The notes below the pieces were generated by a model. The model was not told the DNA's origin. It was given only the letters and a program-made list of their open reading frames with translations, and made no database searches. Positions 7,684 through 17,400 of a DNA stretch of 64,000 bases are shown in pieces. The stretch's first letter is position 1; each line of letters begins with the position of its first letter. A program made the translations under genes and the position numbers. Source of the stretch: CAYXVF01 sp964468125. Its GTDB lineage: Bacteria > Myxococcota > XYA12-FULL-58-9 > CAYXVF01. The stretch spans positions 1 to 64,000 of the forward strand of contig CAYXVF010000011.1 of the NCBI GenBank assembly GCA_964468125.1, in the 5' to 3' direction.

Positions 7684-9441
7684 ATGAAATGGACAGCACT
7701 CACCTCAGCCGCCTTCATTCTCACGGGATGCGGTGGCTTAGATACGGACCTCAAGAAGGCTTGCAACCAGCCGAGCGACTGCGCTGAAGGGTTCGCCTGC
7801 GTCTCGTTTCAATGTGTCGACGGCAGTCGGGAGGACTCTGACACGGACGGCGATGGCCTGCGCGACGTGGAAGAAGCGGGCGGCTGGGAGGTCGTGGTCG
7901 ACGAGCAGGGCTTCGGCCGCGATGTCGACGCCGAGTTTCTCACGCGCCGTGACGTCACGAGCGATCCCTTTCGCGCCGATACGGACGGCGATGGTCTGTT
8001 CGACGGCGACGAGTTTATTGAACGCAGCGACCCGCGTCGGAGCGATACGGACGGCGATGGCCTGAGCGACTCGGAAGAAAAGTTCCGCTGGCGCTCGACG
8101 TTGACGAGCGTAGACAGCGACGGCGATGCAACGGTCGCCGGCAGCACGACGCTTCCCCTCGCGGCTCTCTTCGATGGCGCCGAGGTCGAGAATTTCACCT
8201 CACCCACGCTCGCCGACACGGATGGCGATGGCCAAAGCGACTTCGAGGAGCGGGACTCGGCGCTGCGTGACCCACGGGTCGCAGAGATCCCGCGCGCGTC
8301 GATCCGGATTCCACCGCAGAACACGCTCACGGTGCAAATGAATGTCACCTATACGGATGAAGAGACCACCGAGGTGACCTACGGTCAGGAGTTCTCCACG
8401 ACGGACACGACCGCCACGTCGCGCATCGACACGGAGTCGACCGCGGTGACCATTGCCGCCTCCTCGGGAGGCGAGGGTTTCTTCGACGACCTCGAGTTCA
8501 GCAAACAAGGGGCGCTGAAGTTCTTCGGCGGAAAGGCGCTGGAGTTCGGACGGAGCGCGGCCTGCCAGGCACGCACGAGCGAACAGGTGCGCTTCAGTCA
8601 AGACGACCCGAACCTGTTGGAACAGGCCGTCGGCGCGGTGGAAGGGTTTGTCGGAGACATCTTCAACGCCACCGGACTCGGCGACACCGAGCTGTGTGAA
8701 GCGCCGACGCCGGAGACGACGAATACGACGTCCGTGTCTCTCACCCGCGAGTCATCGAGGTCCGCTACCGAGTCGTACTCGGAGTACCGGCGAGAGGCGA
8801 AGACCCGCACGGAGACCGCGGCGAATGGAACCGTGTCGCTCAGTATCGAAGTCGACAACGTCGGGCTTTCGACCTTCGAGCTCGTCAATCCCACGCTGAC
8901 CATGATGCAGTGGGAACCCTCGCCGCGCGCCGGCGCGGATTTTGGATCGGGTGCGTACCGAACGCTTGCGACCCTCTCGCTCACCGGCGGCGGCGAGGAC
9001 GATGGCAACGGCAACCAGACCGTGACCATCGCGCCCGACGGTCCGCCAGCGGAGCTCCAGCTCGCAAACACGAACGTCAACGCGGACTTCATCAAAGGAT
9101 TTCTCGCGCGCCCTCAGGCGATCTTTTTCTCGCCCGCAAACTTCGAGCTGAACGACCAGGCGGGGGTCAACTTCGATTTTCTCACCGAGCAGACCTACGG
9201 TCGCACCGCGGTGCTGGCAATCGACGATGGCGTCGCACCCGTGCAGCGCTTTCAACGTCGACCGGACGGCTTCGGGGGAGCTCGCAGGCGCACGCATGGG
9301 CACGCTCCTCACGGACGTTCTCGAGATTCCCTACACGACACGAAGCGTCGAACGGCAGGCCGCAGATGGCTCGATGGTGATGGTGGAAGAGCTCGAGTCC
9401 ATCGGCGCGCTCTCGAATCAGCGCGCGGAGGACCGAGGTGA
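7684..9441 (+). CDS. PA-like calcium-binding lipoprotein, N-terminal part (frameshifted gene)
   Basis: First part of a gene interrupted by a +1 frameshift near 9230. It has a lipobox (ILTGC), a Cys-rich segment, then DTDGDG calcium-binding repeats (DSDTDGDGLRDVEEAGGWEV, ADTDGDGLFDGDE, SDTDGDGLSDSEE). A Thr/Ser-rich region follows, and a beta-rich stretch (ANGTVSLSIEVDNVGLSTFE, then TEQTYGRTAVLAIDDG) resembles domain 2 of anthrax protective antigen and related binary-toxin B proteins. The order of a DxDGD site followed by this beta domain is the same as in that family. The codons after about 9240 to the stop at 9441 are out-of-frame readthrough. The family link is inferred from motifs. Confidence 0.7.
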   Translation: MKWTALTSAAFILTGCGGLDTDLKKACNQPSDCAEGFACVSFQCVDGSREDSDTDGDGLRDVEEAGGWEVVVDEQGFGRDVDAEFLTRRDVTSDPFRADTDGDGLFDGDEFIERSDPRRSDTDGDGLSDSEEKFRWRSTLTSVDSDGDATVAGSTTLPLAALFDGAEVENFTSPTLADTDGDGQSDFEERDSALRDPRVAEIPRASIRIPPQNTLTVQMNVTYTDEETTEVTYGQEFSTTDTTATSRIDTESTAVTIAASSGGEGFFDDLEFSKQGALKFFGGKALEFGRSAACQARTSEQVRFSQDDPNLLEQAVGAVEGFVGDIFNATGLGDTELCEAPTPETTNTTSVSLTRESSRSATESYSEYRREAKTRTETAANGTVSLSIEVDNVGLSTFELVNPTLTMMQWEPSPRAGADFGSGAYRTLATLSLTGGGEDDGNGNQTVTIAPDGPPAELQLANTNVNADFIKGFLARPQAIFFSPANFELNDQAGVNFDFLTEQTYGRTAVLAIDDGVAPVQRFQRRPDGFGGARRRTHGHAPHGRSRDSLHDTKRRTAGRRWLDGDGGRARVHRRALESARGGPR

Positions 9442-10957
9442 TCCGGTGAGAGGGGTGGCCGGTGACGCCGAGGGCCTGTGGATTGTCTACGTGAAGCGTG
9501 AGGATCAAAGCGCGCCAGATCTTCCCTTTGACGAGATCCGTCTTTTCGCGGGCGATGAGGTGCGCCTCGTCTACATTCGCGACATCGACGGCGATGGGTT
9601 GATGGCCCGCGAGGAAGCGATCTACGGCACGGGAGACGTCGATGCGGGTAGCGTGGACAGCGACGACGATGGTCTGACAGATTTCCAGGAAGTGAAAGTC
9701 GGTTGGGAGGTGACGGTCGCCTACAACGATGGCTCGCCCAAGACCGCCAGCTACCGGGTCACGTCCGTGCCTACGGAGTCTGATGCCGACGGCGACACGC
9801 TCACCGATCCGCAGGAGCGTTCGCTCGGTACGGATCCGAACAACCCGGACACGGACGACGACGGCCTGAGCGACGGGTGCGAGCTTCAACCGCTGGACAC
9901 GAACCACACGGTGGATAACGAGATGTGTCTCGCGTCTCCCGTCGTTGCCTACCTCGGGGGCGACAGCTTCAACGACTGGTTTGAGATCCTCGAGCTCGGC
10001 ACGGACGGCACGATGAATCTCATCACGAATCCTGTGCCCTCCGGAGGCAGCGATGCGACGGACATCGTTTTCACACCGGACGGTCGGAATGCCTACGTGT
10101 CCGGCAACGGCAGCTTCAAAGTCACGGCCCTCAATGTCGACCCGGCCTCGGGGACTCCGACGCTCAACCCGTTTCAGCAGATCGAGGATGGCGGCGGATT
10201 GTCGGACTATCTCCGCGTTGCTGTGCACCCAAACGGTCGATACGCGTACCTGTTGGACCGCGGCCCGGACCAGGACGGCGTGTGGACCTACGAGATCAAC
10301 GACGATACCCAGCCTGGGAAGCTCGACCAGATCGACTTCGAAAATGGCGACATTTCCGGCCCGGAGGACTTGGTGATCCCACCGGACGGAAGCGTCGTCA
10401 TCGTGCTTGGAAGCACAGGCGATATCGGGTTCTACGCCATCGACGCGATGGGGATGCTCAACCTGGAAAACGAAGTAGAGAAGACACCGGCCGATCCCTT
10501 CTGGGTTGACATCGAGCTCAGCGCGGACGGTCAGTATCTCTATCTGCTCGCGGACACGGAACTCGCCGTGATGGCGATCGACACGAGCGCTCGCACGCTG
10601 ACCCCCATTCCGGGCAGTCCCTTCGCCGTTCCGGAAGATGGAGCATTTAGCCTGGCGGTCGATCCTCTCGGTCGTTTCGTCTACACGCGAGACAACTTTG
10701 AGCTCTTTCTCCACCGCGTAAACCCAACGGGCACCATCGCACTCGTCGACATCGACGGTGATGGGCTCAACGGAACCACCGGCTATCCGCTCAGCAACCT
10801 GCGCGACCTCGAGGTCGAGGCGAGCGGCCGCTGGCTCTATGCGGTTGGCGCCGATGTGGTGAGTTTTGGGATCGAGTCCGACGGAACGCTCACCGAGGTG
10901 GATCGCATCGTCGGCATCAACCGGGCGAACATCGAAGTGCTCTCTCTCGTGCAGTGA
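9227..10957 (+). CDS. PA-like lipoprotein, C-terminal part with beta-propeller (frameshifted gene)
   Basis: Continues the preceding gene in the +1 frame. It finishes the PA-like region (GARMGTLLTDVLEIPYTTRS), carries a second calcium-binding cluster (DIDGDGLMAREE, DSDDDGLTDFQE, DTDDDGLSDG), and ends in a roughly 330-residue beta-propeller. Blades are recognisable from TPDGRNAYVSGNG, HPNGRYAYLLDRG, SADGQYLYLLAD and DPLGRFVYTRDN, as in YncE/lactonase-type propellers. The first ATG at 9227 lacks a ribosome binding site, so independent translation is unlikely. The stop at 10957 leaves one base before the convergent immunity gene. Confidence 0.7.
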   Translation: MASHPCSAFNVDRTASGELAGARMGTLLTDVLEIPYTTRSVERQAADGSMVMVEELESIGALSNQRAEDRGDPVRGVAGDAEGLWIVYVKREDQSAPDLPFDEIRLFAGDEVRLVYIRDIDGDGLMAREEAIYGTGDVDAGSVDSDDDGLTDFQEVKVGWEVTVAYNDGSPKTASYRVTSVPTESDADGDTLTDPQERSLGTDPNNPDTDDDGLSDGCELQPLDTNHTVDNEMCLASPVVAYLGGDSFNDWFEILELGTDGTMNLITNPVPSGGSDATDIVFTPDGRNAYVSGNGSFKVTALNVDPASGTPTLNPFQQIEDGGGLSDYLRVAVHPNGRYAYLLDRGPDQDGVWTYEINDDTQPGKLDQIDFENGDISGPEDLVIPPDGSVVIVLGSTGDIGFYAIDAMGMLNLENEVEKTPADPFWVDIELSADGQYLYLLADTELAVMAIDTSARTLTPIPGSPFAVPEDGAFSLAVDPLGRFVYTRDNFELFLHRVNPTGTIALVDIDGDGLNGTTGYPLSNLRDLEVEASGRWLYAVGADVVSFGIESDGTLTEVDRIVGINRANIEVLSLVQ

Positions 10958-10958
10958 C

Positions 10959-11420
10959 CTAGAGCACTTCGCCACTGAAGAGCCAGTCGACGTAGTCAAC
11001 GAAGCTGTCAAAGGCGCGGCGCGGCCGGGTGTCTCCTTCGATCCATCGGTACACCGGTGGATCGGGATCGCCGGAACCGGTGCGCAGGAACAAGTAGTCG
11101 TAGCCCTGATGCGAGAAGAGGATGAACCCGTCCGCCGGCAAGGGTGCTCCTTCCAGCTCAAACGTCTCACGACCGGCCCGGTTGATCAGCTCGAGTGCCG
11201 CGAATTGATGGCTCGAGCCGGGACGAAGCTTGCCGATGCGCGCACCCGTACGTTTGAGGTATCGGCGTACGAGGTCGGGCAGCGTGAGCTCGAGAACGTT
11301 TTCGAGCGCCTGGAGCTCGACTTCGCCCACCCCTCGAAAATCCTCTGGGCTCAGAGAGGCAAGACGGGTGCGCATTTCGATCCGCTCCCGAAGCCATCGC
11401 TCGAACTCCGGTCCGGTCAT
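10959..11420 (-). CDS. SMI1/KNR4 (SUKH) family immunity protein
   Basis: A 153-residue protein with SUKH-superfamily features: an N-terminal helix pair, VGEVELQALENVLELTLPDL followed by VRRYLKRTGA, and near the end DPPVYRWIEGD and FDSFVDYVDWLF. SUKH proteins neutralise nuclease and deaminase toxins of polymorphic toxin systems by binding them. The ATG at 11420 overlaps the stop of the giant upstream gene by four bases, so it is the last gene of a two-gene unit. Position, orientation and family all point to a cognate immunity role. It converges with the PA-like gene with one base between them. Confidence 0.8.
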   Translation of the reverse strand: MTGPEFERWLRERIEMRTRLASLSPEDFRGVGEVELQALENVLELTLPDLVRRYLKRTGARIGKLRPGSSHQFAALELINRAGRETFELEGAPLPADGFILFSHQGYDYLFLRTGSGDPDPPVYRWIEGDTRPRRAFDSFVDYVDWLFSGEVL

Positions 11421-14400
11421 GGAATGGGCTCCCCGTAGGGCGGTCCGGAGCTCACCACGAGCTCCACGTTCGGAAACATCCGCTGAAACTGCAGCATGGC
11501 GAGCTGGCACGACGCGCAGCACGGAATGCGACTGAAGATTTCGACCCGGCCCCGCGCCTCCGGCACGACCTCTCGCCGCTCCGGATTGAGTCGCTCCGCG
11601 ATGTTGTTGACGATGATCGACTCCGTGTCGTGGGAGCGATAGGCCCGCGAAGGCAAATATCCGAGCTGAGGATTGTCGACTTGGAAGGTCCATCCCTGCG
11701 GTTCGAGAATGCGTCGCCGCCGGCTCGAATCGCCACTGACCGCGCGCATCGTGGCGTCGAAGACACCATCGCCGAGTGCGATGTCGATCTCCGCGAAGGC
11801 GACGTTCTTGTCCTGGGGGATCGGCAAGTTGCGTCGCATCCGATCGGTGAGCTCGACGCCCGCTCGAATGACCTCAGGCCGCGTGTCCAGAGGGAGGTCC
11901 ACCGCGAGGTCGGTCGTCATCGCCCGCAGTGCGGACGTGTACTGGCTCGGCTCGTGGAAATTCAGCGTGGCGCTCATCACATGAACCAAACGGTCGATCG
12001 GTGCACCGTCGGTGGGGTTGTGCTCACCGATTCCGATGCCCAGACCGTTTTGAAGGGCCGCGGCGGAGACATTGAAGGTGGGGGCGTCTTCGATTCCGTG
12101 CCATGCGCGTACCGCATGCTCGATGAAGTCGACGTGGTCGACTCCCTGTCCTCGGAAGAGCGAGAGAGCGGTGGTGAAGCGCTCGGGCTCCGAGTCGCGG
12201 GCGAGCTCCGCGTAAAGCGAGCCTCCTGGGGCGACCGCAGCTCGAACGTCGGAGGACAGGCTTCCTATTCCGCCCACATTCACGTCGCTCGGAGCCCCCC
12301 GCGCAATGGCATCGAGCGCACGAACATCGGTCGCGGTGAGATCGGTGAGACCGTGAGTGGCAACGAGCGCGCGGATCGAATCTAGGTAGTCCGATGGCTC
12401 GACGATAGGGCCCGCGTCGCTAGATGGAGCGCCTAGTCCATTCGGAAGCTCGGCACCAAAACGGATTGGATAGAGTGAGCGGGCCTGATCCAGAAGGGCG
12501 TCGAGTCGAGCCCCCTCCGCCTCGCCATCGCGCGATATGAGCTCCGCGCGGTACTGTCGCACCTCTGCATCATCGAGGTGCCCGAGAACCCTCTCCATCG
12601 CGATGATACGCGTCTCTTCCGAGGACTCGCGTATGACTTCCGGGTCAAAGCCGAGTCCGGCGAGCACATCGGCCGCAACGTCGCCCGAGCGCCGCTCGTC
12701 TTGAGCCAGCTCGCGCGTACGTGCGCCGACCGCCTCGACGATCGCTTCCCCTCCCTCGAAGGCACGTACCGCAGCCCGAGCGCTCTCGAGTGCCGACTCT
12801 GGCGCCCCCACCCCGTGCAAGAGCGTTAGACGTCGCGCGGCTTCCAATCCCCGTGGACTCAGCCGGGTCACGATGTTGCCCGGTACGCCGGCCTCGCTGA
12901 GCCCCTGTCGCTCGAGGACGTCCCGGAGCTCTCGTACCATTCGTTCGCCACGCTCACCCGGATAGGTTTCGCGAATGCCATAAGCGACCTCAGCAAACGT
13001 CGCGCTGTGGGGACCTGAGCGGCTCACCTCCGCTACGGTCTCCGCGAGCTCCCGCACAGTGTTCGAATCGAGCTCGTTGAGTGTCTCGGCGCTGAACCCG
13101 GAGTCTCGCAGCGCGGCTCGAACCCGTCCGTGCGATTCCGTCTCGCCGAGGCGGGCGTTGCCGAAGGAGGAACCGCCGAGCACGGCAACGCCTTCGTCGG
13201 AAACGGAATCGGTCGCGGGAGGAATACCCAGACTTTCGAGCCAGGTCTCGAGGTGGTCTCGGGAGCCGTCGCGGTCTGCCATCGTCACCCGTTGACGAAG
13301 CTGTTGGATTCGGAACGGATCTACGCCGCTTGGAGAGGTAGCGATCAGGTCTAAGCTCTCGAAGCCTGGACTGCCAAGCGCACGCAAAACGCTCGGATGA
13401 ACCCCTCGTTCGATGAGCGTCTTGGCCTGCGCGCGCTCCTCCGGGCTCAGACCGAGGAGAAAGCGAGCGCTCGCAGTGTTGAGGGGGGGCGGACGGTATG
13501 GAAATCTAGACCGGATTGCGTCCGCGAGCTCGATCAGTCCGTCCACGTCCGTGCGATCGAGGTTGCGAACCTGTGAAGGTTCGATCACATCGTTCGTCCC
13601 ATCGTCTCCGGCGGTTCGAAGGAGATAGGTGAGGCTCTGCGACTCGGCGACCCCACGCAGTACCGATGTGGGAATCCGTGAAAGGCCGCGATCCCGGTCG
13701 ATCGCATTGATGACCGATGGATCTTCCAAGACCACCGCGAGCTGCTCTTCGCTGAGCTCGTGGAGCGGCCCGTACCCTTCCGGGGCGACGCTCGCGTGCG
13801 GGTCGAAACGGCGCAGCGCCATTGCGATCTCGTTCGCGGAAAGCTCGGGCAAAAGGCGCGCATTCACTCCAAATTCAGTGGCGAGTCGCACGGCAGCATC
13901 CGCGGTGCTCGGCCCCCACCCCAGGTCACGCGTGATCGTCTCGAGCTGACGCCCGGCAATTCCCAGGTGGCGGAGCCCTTCGACCCGAATGGCGCCGAAG
14001 GTGGCAACCCCACGGTCCACACTCGCGCTCTGCTCGAAGTAGTTGAAATCGCCGAGCAGGCCGGAGGCATATGGTGTGAGCAAGACGTCGACGAAATTGG
14101 CTGCCGGGGCGCGGTTACCGAAGGAGGCGGCCGCCCAGATGCGATCGGCAACCACTCCGTCGACGCGCGGGCCGTCAGTTTCGTTGAGCGCGAAGTAATC
14201 CGGTTGATTTTGGGCATAGGTTGTCCGCCGGAATCGGACGAATCGCTCCAGATTCTCTCGGCTCTGCAGAATTTGGTAGTAGGCGTTCGGCTCTCGGATC
14301 GCCAAGGCCCGAAGCTCGGCTACCGTCTCGAGCATGACGTTGTTCGCCGCGCCGCCGAGTCCGCGCTCGCTGATTGGGCGCAGCTCGCCTTCGCGAAGTA

Positions 14401-17400
14401 CGTGGTCCGCTTCGTGCGCGAGTGTACCCAACGCACGCATGTCTTCTTCGCGGAACGGAGCTGGACCTCGAAACGCGCGATCGCTGTGACGCACCCCATC
14501 CGTCGGCGCGGGCATTCCGAGCTCGGTCATGAAGATCTGTCCGGCAGCCGGGTGGGCGTAGCCGTACCGTGGCTCGTAGTCTGAGTTGACCCCGGAGTGC
14601 CGAGTGATCGCGTGGGGCCGAATACGCTGGAGCAAGACATCGAGGTCGCGCGCGGCTGGACCACCGAGGCCAGGCGGCGTGGCACCTTCGGGGAGTTGCA
14701 GGGCCAATGGGTCTTCCCCATAGAGCCCAACGCGCAACGCACGTTGTCGGTCACTGTCTTTTGTGACGCGGTCCGCGTCGTTTGGATGAGCGGTGATGCC
14801 AACCGCGGCCCGTTCGAGGGCCTCGTTCCAAGCGCGTACTCCGTCCTCGTAGAATGTACGATAACGCTCAATGGCAGCATCGACCGCAGGTTCACGACCC
14901 GCTGCGCGTTCCGCGGCGATCCAGGATTCGAGGCTACCTAGAGCGCCTCGCGTAATCCGCGCCGCGCGCTGCTCGCGGAGCACCGCGCGTCCGGCAGGGG
15001 TCTGGGGCATGGACATCCGGAGCTCAGCCCAGCGAGCCTGACTCACGGGCGCCCGGAGAAACCGATCGACCGCTGCGCGCTGCGACTCGGGCACGAGGGA
15101 GAGCGCCTCCTGGGCGAGCGGCCCCAAGGGCATCGGGACGCCGTCCTCCATTGGGACCACCGCTCCCCGAAACGGATTCTCTCGAATCCTGCCGAGGTTC
15201 GCGGCCAAAAACGCGTTGGCGGGTGCTCCTATGTTGGCAACCACCGGAACCGGCAAGCCGTTGTAGGCGTTTTGCGTTGCCGCGCTGAGCGCGGAGCCTT
15301 CGAGCATGTCGAGGGTTCCGGCCTCGTTCATCGCAGTCACGACATCGGCAAATGCACGCATGTGACCCGGACTCCGACCAAAGGTTTCGACGGCGCGTCG
15401 AGCGGCGTTCTCACCGATCAACCGAACGACGGACTCCGGAAGAGCGACTTCCGCATCTCCGTCGGCGGAAGCGGCCTCATCCACTACGACCGGGGGACCG
15501 AACGGCTCGTCACCCTCTAGGATGAGTCGCACCTCGCCGTCGGTGGTGGTCACGCGTGTCGTGTCGCCGTCGACCGGCGAGGCATCAAGAGCTCCGTCAT
15601 CCGGGGAACCAGGAGCGCTGGGTGGTCCCGCGACCGGCGCGCGCAACTCAGCGAGCAGCGCTTCGACCGATTCCGCGGTGGCACCGGGAGGGGCGTTGGG
15701 ATCGAGGCGGCCTCCGTTCTCCGGGTCACCGTTCAGCGCGTTCCATCGCCGAGCGCCGGCAGCCCACTGCTCGGCGACGGTCGACCGGATTTGCTCGAGC
15801 GGGGCGCCCTCGCGTTCCATCTGCGCGACGACGTCGACGAGGCCCCGGGTGATGCGCCCGCGCGCCAGGACCTCCGGGCCCACCACGTTGTTCGGTTGTG
15901 CGGCGGCGGCCGCGTCGGTCATCAGCGCGCCGTCGCGGGCGAGGAGAAACGGCGTGCCGAGGGGGGATTGGGTCAGCACGCCTTGGAGTTGCCCGTCTGG
16001 CCCGCGGAATTCTTGGAGCACGTGGATGCCCGCATCGTCGATCAGCGGACGCAGCTCGTCGAGATCCATCTCCGGGTCGATGATCGCGCGCCCGCTGCCG
16101 TGAAACGATTCGACCCGCGCTGCGTTCCAGTTCGTAATCCGCGAGAGACCGCCGATCAGCGCGCCCATCGCTGCGCCCTCCCATCCGGCCTCCGACCCAC
16201 CCATCGCGTGGACCACCGCGGCGGCGAGAACCTCCGAGCTCGCTTCCTGTGGAAACTCCACGGCGAGCTCCCGCATGAAGTTTCGAAAGTCCACCGGGCT
16301 GCGCCCCGCACGTTCCATGTAGGGACCGAGCCGTCGGATCGCTGCTTCCGCCGCCTCCTGGCTCATGCCGCTGCGGCTCGCGATCGCGACCATCTGGCGA
16401 TGCACGACGTTTCCGAGTGCCATCGCTCCGCCCATACCGAGGAGCTGATAGAAGCCCGAGTAGGCGAGCTCGGTGCCGTAGGAGCTCGCCATGTCGCCCC
16501 ATTCCATTTCGCCTTCGATCGCCATCATGAGACGGGACCGTGAGCCGTCGCCTAGGTGGCGGCTGTTGCGGACCAGCTCGCGCGCGACTTCGCCTCCGAT
16601 CACGCCTCCGATCGCACCGCCCGCGGCCCCGAACATCAAGGCGCCGAGCACCGCATAGCTCGTCCCGCCACTGACCGGCGCAGCGGCGGTGGCGACGATT
16701 GTTCCGGCTACCGCGCCCGCGATCTGGCCGGCGATCGCCGGTCCGTCGGTCCGCAACCAGCCCTCAAAGTCGTCGCCCCGAAACGAATCATCGAGGATCG
16801 GGTCGGTGAGCTGCCGGACCGCCGAATCCTCGGCCGCCAACCCCTCGAAGTAGGCGAGCTGCTCCTCGATCCGCGCGAGGTCTTCCCGCATCGGGTGGTC
16901 TTCGGGAAGCTCCGCGACCCGGGAACGAAAGCGCTCGATCCCCGCGAGGATCTCCGGATCGTTCAGGTGGGCCTGAATGCGCCCGGCGCGGGTCTTGAGG
17001 TCATCGACCACCGCGTCGTAGGTCGTGATGTCTCCCCGGTGGGCTCCGATCGTCTCGATCACCCGAAGGTCCTCGGCGATCGCACCGGTCGCCTCGAGGA
17101 CGCGGGCGACGTCGGGATGCTGAGCCACCGTGTCGAAGGCGAGCTGGCGCTCTTCCGTTCCTCCGGTGGCGCCGAGCTCGAGCGCCGCGTCGAGGGAGAG
17201 AGGATCGCCGATCGTCACCTCCCGGCGAGCGGTGACGTTGGCGCGTGTGTAGGCGAGGGCGGTCGCGGCACCGCGGTCACGGGTCAGACGCGCAACCTCG
17301 CGAAGATTCTCTCCGTTCAACCAGTCCGTTCGATCGGGCAGCGTCTCCGCTGCACCCTCGAGCAGCTCCGCGGCTCGCTCGTCCGGTATGATCCCGGTGG

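Noticed and set aside
9182..11170. 662-codon minus-strand frame
   Set aside because: Antisense of the PA-like gene and overlapping the SUKH gene; no recognisable protein features.
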